DNA from: UMGS1908 sp964432825
GTDB taxonomy: Bacteria > Bacillota > Clostridia > Christensenellales > UBA1242
DNA: 64,000 bases
Direction of reading: 5' to 3'
NCBI GenBank assembly: GCA_964432825.1
Contig: CAYSOX010000004.1
Coordinates: 47,019 to 111,018 of the forward strand
The notes beneath the pieces were generated by a model. It made no database searches, had not been told where the DNA came from, and saw only the letters and a program-made list of their open reading frames with translations. Every line of letters begins with the position of its first letter. Position 1 is the stretch's first letter. The position numbers and the translations under genes were made by a program. This document shows positions 15,001 to 21,340 of this stretch, one piece after another.

Positions 15001-18000
15001 AAGAAGCGGTGTCGGTAACACTTACATTACCATCAAGAATGAAGTAATCGTAAGTAAATTGTGCAACACCATTTTTTAATAAGATAACTTGTTGATTACT
15101 GTCTCCATCTAATGTGGTAGTTTTAACACCACTAAGTTTTCTAAAGCCTACAATAGTTGCATTTTCATCTAAAATTATTTGGTAATAGAAAGAAGAGTTT
15201 GTATCTGCAATGTAACTTGAAAGTAGGGATGTTTGGTTGCGGTCTTTTAGGTCGGTTGGAAGAGTTTTTAATGTGGTGTTGTATACAAAATATCGGTGCC
15301 CTGTTTCTAAGCCGGTATCGGTACCGAACTCGTCGGCATTACCATTTTCACAATCAAAGAAGTTTAAGGCTTTGCCGTCGGCGGTGGTGATTGCCTTTTG
15401 AGTTTTGCCGGACTCTAGTCTTGTGGTTTTGTATAGTGTTGTGGTGTAAGTTTCTCCATTGAACGAGAAGGTAAGGTTTACCGAATTTGCTTTTAAGTCT
15501 GATGGGTAAACATAGCAAATTATGGATGTTGAACTATTGGTTGCGGTGGTTGAGAAAGTTACGCCCTCTAATATCCAATTGCCTTTATGACTGCAAGATG
15601 AATCTTTATCAAAAATTGAAATAACGGTGTTTTCATCTGGTAGGGTGTTTTTGAACACGCTGTCGGTTTCGGTTTTGTTTGAACCTTCGGTTAAGTCGGC
15701 GGTGTTTTTTATTGAAACATTGTGTTCGGTAACCTTGGTTAGTGAACTATTGAAGGTTACATATTCATCTGTACCGCGGAATTTGAATGCATTGATTGTT
15801 TCAACCAAATTTCCTCTAGAATCTTTCAAATTGAAGGTGTAGTTTGAAATGTTGTCGGTTGAAGATTCCATTTCGAAAGATTGTGCGGTGCCTCTAATAT
15901 AAGAGATTTTGGAAATGGAAATTTCCTTTGCGGTAAATGAAGTTTTACCAATTGAAGAGGTGGAAACAAATGTATTGTCGGTGAAGGTGATTGAAGGGTT
16001 GGTTTTATTTTCTAGTGCGTATATTCCACCATAGCCTATTTTGAATGAAAGTGTAGAAGTAGAAGAATATAGAAGTGGAAGATTTAGGCAACTAAAGTTA
16101 GAATCATTTAACTCGTTTTTGCCGTCGATATATTCTTTGTCTAAAACATATAAGCCCAAAGTTGAATCATATTTATACCTTTTATAGTTAGAGTCATCCT
16201 CTTTAAAGAGAATAGTCTCAACTTTAGTTGTTTCATTTGAAGAATTGTTGAAATTAGAAACATTGAACTCAGAAGATTCGGTCTTGGTGATATCTAAGCT
16301 TGTTAGGTATCCTGCAAGTGCGGTGTATCTGCCGTTAGACAATGAAAAGGCATAATCAGTAGTATTTGTGGTGGTTGTACCATCGGTTGTAGTTTCTACT
16401 GAAGAATTTGCTAAAACATATAATTTAATTGTGATAGAAGTACGGATATAGGTCACATATGCAAGTGCTTTGATGGTGCCCTCATCTGTTGTTATGTTAA
16501 CTTCGGTAACAAATCTTGGTGTGCTAGCAATATTAATTTCATCTATATTTGCATAATCTATTGCATACATACCGTTGATTAAATAACTGGTGCTTGTGGT
16601 TCCGTTATCTGAAGTGGTTTCCAAAACAATTGTGGATAGACTTCCGTCAGTTTCTTGGTAAACATAGGTAAGTTTGCTTTTAACTAGTGTGTCAACTGCT
16701 GGTGCCGTATTGCTCATATCATAATAAGAATTTTGTGATAGTGGGTTGAAGAAAGTGTTGATTGCAATTTCTGATGAGATACTGCCGTTGACTTTGATAT
16801 TATCATTAATTTTTGAAATTAAATTATTTAGTTCGGATGACGACTTTCCTTTATTTTCATAAATTAAACTATTTATTCCTGTGCCGGTGGTGTAATTATT
16901 TTTAATGTCTACGGAGTCGTCGCTCTTTTCAAATAATATTATCTTATTTTCAGTATTTATATATTGGGTGTAAGTATCGTCTTTTTCGGCATCTGCAATT
17001 TGACCCAACAAGCAATATATGTATTTTACGGTGTAACCAGATGAACCATGTGGAATACGGCTTCCAACTTCGGCAACTAGGTAGGTTTTAGAATTTTCTT
17101 CATCTCTAAAACTATAATATTTGGTCAAACTATTTAACGCGTCTACACCTAAAAGGGTGGTGTTGGTGCTAATTAGTTTTATGTCGCCATAGAATATATT
17201 TTTGTCTTTTTTTTCGGTTCCATCATATTTATATATATTTTCTTCCATCAATTGGTAAGCATTGATAGATTTTCCATCGGCTAGTTTTATGTTGATAATT
17301 GCACGGTTTTCTGCCTCTGTTGCAATGTTAGCGTTTGAAGAGTTTTCAGACATTGAAAGGGCAGAATCTACTACACTGTTGCCAGAATCGTCAAGTTTAA
17401 GTTTATCAAAATAATTTGTGGTGTAAGTGTAATAGGTTGGCGAATTTGCATTTAATCTTAACTTAAGGGATTTTCCGTCTATGGTGGTGAATGAAATAGT
17501 GTTTGCTACTTTTGTGTTTTTAAGGATTATTGTTGTGCGGTAGCCTTCAGCATTATCTGCAGATGGGGCAAAAGTTAAGCCGTTTGCTGACTTTCTAAGG
17601 AAATAGGTATTTCCAGAAACATCTTCATAAGTTTCATATGCAGTTAGCAAAATTTCTGAACTGGTGAAACTATTGCCGGAAATTTGGGCGGTTACATCAT
17701 GGAAGGAGTATATTCCACTAGGACCTTCCCAAATTGCTTGTAAATATCTTGGTTTTAAATTGCCCGGTGCATAAACTTCTAAAATAAAGTCGTTACGCAA
17801 TATATTGTAATAGTAATTGGTAATGCTATTGGATTTTGAAATTTCGCTGATTACCGAAGTTAGATTTTTAGCCTCGGTGGAGTTGAATAAACCAAATTCA
17901 TATAGTGATTTACCATTTTTAATCGCTTCATCGGTTAGGGAGATTTGTAGGACCTTGGTGGATGGAGTAGAAGATTTTGGTGTCGCACTCTTTATGATGT

Positions 18001-21000
18001 AAGGACTTTTGAAGTTGGTAACTGCACGCTTAATATTGTTTGAATTGTATGAAATGTAATGGCAAGTGCTCCCGTCCTCGGTAACGCGAGTTAGGTTAAA
18101 TCCTTCAAAGGTTAAATACATCTTCTGTTGTTCGGAATCTCGCTCAAAAGTTAATTCTACAACCTTAGTTGCTGTGGTTAAATCATTCTCAACACTTTTT
18201 TCGGTTACATTGTTTGCAATATAAACAGTTTTTGCTGTTAAGTTGGTAGGGTTGTCTAATTCGTTAAGTGAATCAATTGAACTTGAATCACCCGTTTTAA
18301 TGTCTAAAATAGTTAAAGTTTTATCAGAGTTTGAGAATGGGGATAGGTCTTTTAGCTTTATATCAGCAGGGACGATGGTTGTGGTTTCATTTTCAGTTAC
18401 AGTGTGGAAGGCTTTTATTGGATCTTGAGTAGTGAATGAATAATAAATACTTTCATCAGTTCCTGAAATCTTAAGGTTAAGTTCTGTGAACTCAAAATTA
18501 AAGGATGGTTGGATGTAGATATAATCGCGAACATCCATATAATTTGCATTGTCTGCACCTGAACTTCTATCTAAATCAAAACAAACTTCTTTGGAGTTTT
18601 CAGATTCTTTTTTTGTAACTACGACATAGTAAAGGCTGTAGGTATCATCCACGTTTTTGGTAGCAACAATGCGGTCTTTATTTAAGTATACAACATTGCC
18701 TGAAATGGTTGCATCAAGCCCTGCTTCGTCGTTTTTCCCGTTGCTTTTGCGTAGAGCAACCAACTTATTGTAAAATTTGTTAGCGTCTTGGGTTGTGTCA
18801 AATTTTACTAAAATATCGTAATCGAAATGAAATTTGTAGTTTTTCTTATCAATAGTTGTTTCTGTGCTATACAATGTTTCGTTGTTTAATTGGACTATGT
18901 CTATTTCTTCAATCTTTAAGCCGGATGCGGTGTTTATGGTTCCTACTGGAATTTCACTTTCTTTTAATGTGTAAATGTATCCGTCTGAGTCGCCACTTCC
19001 AGAAACTTTTTTGCTTGCTATTAGTTCGTAAGTTTTTTGGTTTACTGGGTCAAAGTATACTAATTTGCAATCGCTATTTGAGAAAGTTTGGATGTTGTAA
19101 CCAGTTAAGCGGTGGTCGGTTGGTAGAAGGGTAGAAAGTAATACATCGGTGGTTACATAGCCGTTTTCATCTGGGTCGGAAGATATTGCACTGATTAATT
19201 CATATGAAATATCTATGTCGCAATCTTCTATTGAAACAAACTTGCCGTCATTGTCTTTTACTATAAGGTTAACATTTAAATTAGAGTTTTGGTCTTTGGT
19301 GGTGGCAATGATGCTAACACCGGTTTTATCTCCAAAGGTTTTGCCGTTGGTTGCTTTTTCATTTGCAACGGCTAGACCCTTGATGTTTCCAGCATAGTCT
19401 AACTTTGAGTAACTTGCTGAATACATATTGTATGGGTTGCCGACATTTGATGATGCTCCACCTAGTAAAAAGTCGGTTAAACTTAAGCCGTAAATGGTGA
19501 ATTCTCCATTTGTGCCGGTGGATACCAAAGATGGAGCGTTGATTGTGCCTTGCTTTACAGCGGTTATCCAAGTTGAGCCGGAAAGGGTTCTGGTGTATAC
19601 ATTTAAGTCTAAGCCGGCTAGTTTTGAAAGTCCGTTGTCTCCGTCATATGCGGTACCTTTGATTGTGAAATTTTTAACTTTGGCATAGTTTGCTTTGAAG
19701 ATATTGCCATGGTTTGCGCTGTTTGAAACTACGGTTAGGGTAGAGGTTTTTGCATTTTTGTCAATGGCTTCAAAGTATAGATATTGATTGCCCGTTCCAG
19801 AATTAAGCGTGGTTTTTATGGTAGAGCCGTTCTTATAATAATACTCACCAACGGCTGGGCGGACAGAATAAGTTAATGGCTCGTCTGTTACTGGTGAGCC
19901 TAAAAGGGTAAGATAATTAAGGTCGGTGGAAACGAGTTGATTCTTTTGGTAAACGAAATGTGCTTCAGCATGAGCATCTGAAACTAAGCAATTTGCACCT
20001 AGGTAATTGTTGCTTGAGTGGTTGGCAAGGTTGGATTCTTCCAAAATCTTTAGTTCGCTATTGCTTAGTGGGGTTCCGCTGTAAACTTCATTGAATGAGG
20101 CATTTGGTTCATCAGATGCATTTAAAACGGTGGTGTCAACTTCGCCACGGTAACTATTTACCGTCCAACTTTGTAAGGCGTAATTTCCGCTACTTACAGA
20201 GGAAATTTCATTGCCCGATGCAAGTGTGCCTGGGTAGGTTCGGTTAACTTTTACTTGGCGACCTACAGGGAAGTATCCGGTAAGGCCGGTGGTATAATTT
20301 GCTTTATTTTCTGAACTATATGTGGTGGTTTTGCTGAAGAAATAGAACTTGTCTTCTAAAACTCCGTTGTTGTTTACTTTTTCGGTAGAAAGTTCGGCAA
20401 AACCGATTTCTGAACTATTTGAACTATCAACCTCAAAGGTCAATTTTGAGGCATTATATACTAATGTATTAGATAAATTACTATTTCCATATATTTGTGA
20501 GCCTTCTTGAACGATACGGCGAACCTTTAGAGTACGGGTTTCTGAGCCGTTTTCAAGACGAGGGTTAAATACCACGCGGAATTCAATTGCGTTGGCATAG
20601 TTTTGTAACTTATCTTCTTTTACAACATATTTATTATCACTTTCATCATAATGAACTTCCGCTCCAGTGATAAGATTTTTTACTATTAAGCGGTATTCTA
20701 GGGAGATGTATGACTTATCTGCTGTGGTCTTGGTGGTGGTGCCATCAAGGTTGGTGGTTACAATATAGAAATCATAATCCGAAGAAGTAGGGTAGAATTT
20801 ATTTAGTTTGCATTCGTCCGCACGCGAATTGTTAGAGAAAATTAAACCAGAAGATGCGGTAATTCCGAAACGAGAAAAAATCTCATTGGTTGCAACTATT
20901 TCGCCGGTGGCTTTTAGTTCGTCTTTAAAACGAGGTTCAAAATATACACTTCTGCCATCAACGACAATTTGGTAGTTTGCCCAACTGAAACCTGCCGTTG

Positions 21001-21340
21001 CTCCGCCTACTACATTTTGTGCATAAGGATTATCAACAAAAGTGATGGAGCCCGTTGTTTCATCCGTTACCGGAATGGATTCTCCATTTGTATTTGTTAT
21101 GTATTTATAACTATTATGCACTAGTGTGACTGGGGTCAGCAGTGTTCGACCGAGGCTATCGGTGTCTGCGGTGGTGGTGTTGCCGAATAATGCCTTGCGA
21201 ACATCAGCCGCCGAACAGCCGGTAAATGCCGTTAAAGATAAAAGTACCGCAAAAATAACAGCCGTATACTTAAAACTGTTTTGCAGTACTTTAAAACTTT
21301 TCCTTACTAAATTTTTGAAATTACTTCTTTGGTTTGCCAT
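1..21340 (-). CDS. Giant surface lipoprotein, 3' end beyond the window
   Basis: The frame that starts with ATG at 21340 has no stop down to base 1, so at least 7,113 codons are present and the gene continues off the left edge. A ribosome binding site (GGGAGAAAG) sits just upstream. The N-terminus has a basic stretch, a hydrophobic core (about residues 26-38) and the lipobox-like FTGC with Cys42, so it should be exported and lipid-anchored. The mature part is rich in Tyr, Thr, Ser, Asn and Asp. I see no catalytic domain. F/L-x-G-W-Y motifs, the hallmark of InlB B-repeats (Listeria-Bacteroides repeats), occur in frame with Trp at about residues 4331, 6126, 6456, 6639 and 6965, clustering distally. 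These repeats are common in Bacillota adhesins and host- or polymer-contact proteins; adhesion is therefore an inference. All short ORFs overlapping it are in other frames. The divergent neighbour across a 1.7-kb gap is the phage-like cluster, so this is probably a host gene. Confidence 0.88.
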   Translation of the reverse strand, partial: MANQRSNFKNLVRKSFKVLQNSFKYTAVIFAVLLSLTAFTGCSAADVRKALFGNTTTADTDSLGRTLLTPVTLVHNSYKYITNTNGESIPVTDETTGSITFVDNPYAQNVVGGATAGFSWANYQIVVDGRSVYFEPRFKDELKATGEIVATNEIFSRFGITASSGLIFSNNSRADECKLNKFYPTSSDYDFYIVTTNLDGTTTKTTADKSYISLEYRLIVKNLITGAEVHYDESDNKYVVKEDKLQNYANAIEFRVVFNPRLENGSETRTLKVRRIVQEGSQIYGNSNLSNTLVYNASKLTFEVDSSNSSEIGFAELSTEKVNNNGVLEDKFYFFSKTTTYSSENKANYTTGLTGYFPVGRQVKVNRTYPGTLASGNEISSVSSGNYALQSWTVNSYRGEVDTTVLNASDEPNASFNEVYSGTPLSNSELKILEESNLANHSSNNYLGANCLVSDAHAEAHFVYQKNQLVSTDLNYLTLLGSPVTDEPLTYSVRPAVGEYYYKNGSTIKTTLNSGTGNQYLYFEAIDKNAKTSTLTVVSNSANHGNIFKANYAKVKNFTIKGTAYDGDNGLSKLAGLDLNVYTRTLSGSTWITAVKQGTINAPSLVSTGTNGEFTIYGLSLTDFLLGGASSNVGNPYNMYSASYSKLDYAGNIKGLAVANEKATNGKTFGDKTGVSIIATTKDQNSNLNVNLIVKDNDGKFVSIEDCDIDISYELISAISSDPDENGYVTTDVLLSTLLPTDHRLTGYNIQTFSNSDCKLVYFDPVNQKTYELIASKKVSGSGDSDGYIYTLKESEIPVGTINTASGLKIEEIDIVQLNNETLYSTETTIDKKNYKFHFDYDILVKFDTTQDANKFYNKLVALRKSNGKNDEAGLDATISGNVVYLNKDRIVATKNVDDTYSLYYVVVTKKESENSKEVCFDLDRSSGADNANYMDVRDYIYIQPSFNFEFTELNLKISGTDESIYYSFTTQDPIKAFHTVTENETTTIVPADIKLKDLSPFSNSDKTLTILDIKTGDSSSIDSLNELDNPTNLTAKTVYIANNVTEKSVENDLTTATKVVELTFERDSEQQKMYLTFEGFNLTRVTEDGSTCHYISYNSNNIKRAVTNFKSPYIIKSATPKSSTPSTKVLQISLTDEAIKNGKSLYEFGLFNSTEAKNLTSVISEISKSNSITNYYYNILRNDFILEVYAPGNLKPRYLQAIWEGPSGIYSFHDVTAQISGNSFTSSEILLTAYETYEDVSGNTYFLRKSANGLTFAPSADNAEGYRTTIILKNTKVANTISFTTIDGKSLKLRLNANSPTYYTYTTNYFDKLKLDDSGNSVVDSALSMSENSSNANIATEAENRAIINIKLADGKSINAYQLMEENIYKYDGTEKKDKNIFYGDIKLISTNTTLLGVDALNSLTKYYSFRDEENSKTYLVAEVGSRIPHGSSGYTVKYIYCLLGQIADAEKDDTYTQYINTENKIILFEKSDDSVDIKNNYTTGTGINSLIYENKGKSSSELNNLISKINDNIKVNGSISSEIAINTFFNPLSQNSYYDMSNTAPAVDTLVKSKLTYVYQETDGSLSTIVLETTSDNGTTSTSYLINGMYAIDYANIDEINIASTPRFVTEVNITTDEGTIKALAYVTYIRTSITIKLYVLANSSVETTTDGTTTTNTTDYAFSLSNGRYTALAGYLTSLDITKTESSEFNVSNFNNSSNETTKVETILFKEDDSNYKRYKYDSTLGLYVLDKEYIDGKNELNDSNFSCLNLPLLYSSTSTLSFKIGYGGIYALENKTNPSITFTDNTFVSTSSIGKTSFTAKEISISKISYIRGTAQSFEMESSTDNISNYTFNLKDSRGNLVETINAFKFRGTDEYVTFNSSLTKVTEHNVSIKNTADLTEGSNKTETDSVFKNTLPDENTVISIFDKDSSCSHKGNWILEGVTFSTTATNSSTSIICYVYPSDLKANSVNLTFSFNGETYTTTLYKTTRLESGKTQKAITTADGKALNFFDCENGNADEFGTDTGLETGHRYFVYNTTLKTLPTDLKDRNQTSLLSSYIADTNSSFYYQIILDENATIVGFRKLSGVKTTTLDGDSNQQVILLKNGVAQFTYDYFILDGNVSVTDTASSVSLSVDNSLCTEITRNIYLYYDLETVKFRTKIGSEFVTRSYSFFTSVIGETSDGSDIIYFGQISNFADRLFKLNETSQNSLANRNFTNFEELAAALNISAYDVDNDNDGKSIIKGDTLLAVGKAIQYLFNSFENNNSDIYLNYNSTLSHIYRFYRLMGAKIDPAYYYYFKPVEVSNGISAYITQEKVNANESILETVYFYKGSNGENIEFNGHVYSEKDYSSAKIIQTLVSYNNDGTTNTYYIAKESTGEIGLYAKLDSTTGTLSGKIEDIRLSLSTSGNIFGTQNAVIRESDGSFTNVEYTTYFIITGADNGKLCYAVNDGTSTRYYSSIEELVYNENANDPSAETKYTEVIHQDGSYYDASTISVDHYEYSLDGGKTYHIAYFDGTDYYSDLHAEYKAIINGNEITVYRDADGNYYKSRTAWGYQQKLDSELIDLVKIGNDYYTASELDYYLLQTTESGKDVVIYNNRTYSKSAQYITTQINMLLNPALDYRTFSDDILFASPYTIYNMARYNGRTFIAGVGTASKGGSHFYSFDLDADDDTTEYFNYRIYLMNNIIYISFADVTVTDSNLNTLITENKLLPLNELVEGKEIIIALYDETGARKTDDDNNLVSTTFKVTKEFLDAISTSGQRVDLVDGEEVTIDILNDQNYPYISNVLCVFEADKIGIWNDTIDKVTPSLVSDGIEYGNYTKIHKVNGNYYQTLINTYRLTDDQLSEIPASYTIYYQLCDVNVNNNTVSLIEKFNSVSDLINSINRLVSEGKTPDYIYSLVELAEYDLPSGLTASVLATVKDNQPVKQYLNPVDAKYIQYAYSSKVGHGLTEGVNLKVNYTLTNLVIDASTSVIDSVEVNGNTLTTTYNDGTKVIRTINANSYHLIDLITINGKKLGDLASTGKAEIKTYYDYTALHKLSYAEVQSILPILSNELALTENDVTDKVVYSSDGTARGLDGSLTETYKFVDPITNITYFNLEKAPNDNITANIYKYNKLGLLEKVEEAYPSSFAYRFKFDDNLNIYNYISTSGDYLYYTTFDASDGVDVANGYILSSGFSNGTQLVYDYSSLVQLIYLDTSTGTEYTAHYFANDGTTIHNASLQTGVNFNTIYYGLVDGKRTALTGVVNSRSYSKTTYVRTAYAYETNQKIDILGKSIMTATEPIIYPSFYSSDVNAEVENGFITDWSNYYTIDYTTAKTSKYGLPGVTVLDGAPYPNTVISFSVRHLQDDNQNITLGLRIEPVYSVELGGIITDISGSNLATPDATYAFKDTETNIDQNKYPDQIIAVTDKTSYEPLYGSYPYSLANSSIYSPVYLTPNGTLASNSLTLMNFEHKMITSMDIAEILTYALVDNSGNAVDSTLTDRNSMSNFLVYDESLVLLRDTTQTTSTIGSGMNVHEQSTKSDNFRIKIDGRYYYYTIGENYDPNEYTTYDQLSANKYSYYLHYATPLESIPANANVYDYTKVNLSAQLDSGTITSVYFEKVKLKTPAEDTIVSPEGYPYYVYTTAVADNFQPYAFSSDWIDNSSKDEANSLRSRLYADYYMDGNTNNTEHYTRLTRSHYVYNAITDCFHEIVYSSTNAPCYKYNYNWWTSSYTEISNAGTLDVHTYNVRPDGSILLTSECNTEAICGALENLDKNSVIEYGTLVISGITSCYRTGIGEKVSDKAKDYEGLYAGFPYSIKNAMLATSNFFTVGSEQVIFVTNPNIVIEEGDTSVVYRFKEWGAYTRYNSEILYKAGDIDIQGRNNSTFTFSSDQAKYYVFLPIYERVFSLTTSTITTDGVKSNGGVITTYYTDGSRVKADTETIADNTDDIHFIEYISSGEIELTDGSGKTELTYDYDKMTIENYVFTTEYQYFADTSVGTATNNMSAFFVDSYTNGALNAGTKATDTNVPYMVEQEIGNSNLSIGYVNKVTGLNTEVYNIPGVNYGVIKAGTQSRYAYYLYSLTTSADGKREIYPINFSNGRYYFVLDQNGNYINGQESYYYQVTKDKPKSQSNNTPYKNIEGYNFTYNTNGAIPYALKSEDSILAPTIDTNGEFKASYNTLQSGRQTFVYYLNIVEYDFEDGYSNAHYKMSTAKQAEHELELAKRTSGIQDIDLISTRFVEQIYNTKKTSSQGSEMLPVILSSIYFDVYKYSIETEKNDNGKVITHHYLSKRQDGIKFARKIVNTATFVPVITGESRTKQWFISADVYHTGIDETYLTQYFDRHTSIKLQANSDDGYRFEGWYFATYNIATGEYVIQKDEFGDDKKISSDDYRGYVDEIKRVEYDEITKQYKIVTGFGANGKPIYQTDINGNPEYVPAGLENLYSGKFLTYMVTANGTIQDVEYKPSTGLFYSTDQKVITQLNGGKIIAIQVYTKSSSSAYYYDFNCTQVVPTTYLKYIDLDNALKNFSTSDLAQYKLSTTEQTFNYNTGNKTTENLGNGSTSFTEYAPKFKFEDGSGKAPSSYILNGDRFVSPINNGSLEIGDKLENGGILNVGKYSISYHTANFNENASFTNSYNYYYEQTVELEDGTTETELHQIGYSLTYTNYSSLITIATKEYQSIDGSMQEVSNLTTSLPLPSSLTLIPIKKASSTETSYLFKINGQLASSVSLTYSIKDANGKDNDCCILTLSCGDENGVTITLTNMDGESFADNNVSIQDQQNLNSILKVGGSAKISKTNYSYVSTQTLFTRLGIIYNDLDLTNASGYELKTDLKYTLSAQKVDYNTENGGYYYEICFYNEVMNPFTTSNAGYKITQKAETSNEVVITAYSDVGLIKISDIAVSSDIDESTGSFKSLYTKDRQLLTYGVEDYITFLVGEENGLTVGSYYILDENGNYVETESVRTLYYCKKDEKLYYFGFSEPANYAMFTLPTAEILGETSKEDSASNGNCYQLKAFINSDTEVYMHQGKLYRERRQGLYEIDEYGNLLINGIAENVCIIAKFVESYNSLIFTDTGNSSGITIDSIYYANYADNSNAYVTDNEGYLVNKSDAKTIDFGNLLSAYKVGTDAITYITRTIKGSTYYVYTAESVDGSSYFIYSPVNLSDGTSTTNDLLNSSSNHYSRANSTSFDKGRTYDSANISDLSLNESTISQLQSSEYLKNITLADGKTKAYTTNVNDYTQSMVKKYGYPITSKGINNPINGTSLTVSLLDGKNISGSRIPLTYVNRGIYVDSNTSLFVTVKVNSKFKLNASYTTNPYYTLNALMYPTDEFIDENKLNENEAGKRYYEEFYYLFAVTFNRDSLNEYAEYMTQISRGISMMFDTTTANTDTFETLLAQNEQNGLEALKNLSVNPNGSYKGVKGETYYEFIQPSNYTIEKLAGTNHYYSKLSGSFMTKTYSLNTTNYTLYILANDLKDNKTTTLSGFDYNTANTSTTAHYTLAGTPIYIKVTQGGRDLSTFRNYLQSAYDFAFDPDNYTRVECDSQIFVTGSSSRATSSIIISDVELQKYAKYYAQLKDISENLLDGTPLASIKAELEVLHINDLYSKYTTNELLKSTNRVSIDSYIKDSNLSSANGVFYNFNKSFADLISSKDNNGNPSYDKSLATDYLLYAFNSVIKPTSSVANLENMFNYMVNEEKDFLDLLKLLSPSDLATQIEQYAQKSNADLNSLNIGAAYENMYNTAKKFIIIRLAGISAVAFGNMQLTGVSGKDTAVYRFFKLNKDGTRNYLDSPDLPNKYFKYTEGTTYTEETKDRIYYDDSTESVGYKNTTTLDGKTVYTLDTLSYYKGSNTTENTFAKILSLSKDRWSELNKIATIYEKIAKIFKVSPKKLQEFTATDFNNAFRTLTSNELLLCFKNIYTGANYTSSEALGYFNYLTEMYSRYSKANNAITSTLEENYTTSGQLNILRFSSILVYSLDLQHELLNFNSQTGKYENLSSVITEGEDEVNFTKIEEFFAGLGQNDVTVLSIPTTIDKNLLAKYYKLYGANKEHLGQEEFSMLTDEIYTEYLKLVELYASNFDELSYFNTSKIRNAYYSATSQYRQMIISADTIFTARAKLLANVGDSAKRDALNVQNTSTDYYTVVTLSDGSDYNVRFAGWYYANKSNLEEITTSFENMTQVGSGEYSPLIAMQNNQSLIALYRTFEWWSITYNPNESQISLSISHDCFGNPLSRTTNADGTVTIAGYLDTGTTVDITLTPLGGKAYQKVVAGFIENIQKYFTEFTNQDHFAKLEQVALTIQNKTDDIQSENVISTRTLRYRVAGTNNNLTNFYTEDVTSSQFVKQNSNIVLTFEEYRNSSISKGTENDLYIITEDAQLVAFKISNTLTSRLNNDTQKDVLSDLFKYHISYEKDGVLKSFTLNEYYKFEGNAIDEFGQLMQVNKSTDYEYDVDLGSIFTLYIFGYFKAGTTVSISAEAVSGTTNSSYLDGWYIDGNEDKAVQDEHGASLKLLDDQTAHVFEATYDTGASSLQVNVTIVNGDYDYTQKSLNPTAFTTLSATQKALIQELFNAISSSTNGLALNYGENGRRIEGSVPVQDPGSTIMLANTALVKDLGSLTTKGLTILNHTLENNGFTTLNFNMRSIFTLSTPEYVISDTTLEDGSVETKIFKFVGWYTVNPATGKTVKVSSNSVYDAGRHLEGRIDAVYELLTDTTLGSVLEYTTTDSESGEQISVIDNENTLGLNSLGYLVVSSASTGENINNVPESINSRYDYTYNRLPLGSYFNLEASAPAGYKVIGLQYSYITTNASETENVLEQKYTYHNGSTTAFNVQLTQNADGSLTLKVYHIDNKGRKVDISPSLEEGCSLTKLVSINAIFAESPSINLTYTLHSREFYNEVAFAGSTDINNLRDSSNGEAIKSNKKFNVLSMSYTDEATKYKQTYSGFVKYDFTMGEDYAPTTLITPISNRKNYITISNPILLISDTNPDSTLVEANTRFVGWYINNTLISTNKFDELQIMLDYTLTTEKKITVIVKNQYGEKSEPITLDWTTDINIDMRYSNEDSTAIEPIVSEGANGFSVIQVIGDTKFDPSKLTAPSETEDQKQELYDSETGEPLINEETGEQQIATIPSLKNQLLQKYGKFNANLSV

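Noticed and set aside
1419..19688. Many 60-90 codon open frames on both strands across the first 21 kb
   Set aside because: They lie in other frames than the continuous minus-strand frame starting at 21340, and those checked are not in its phase.
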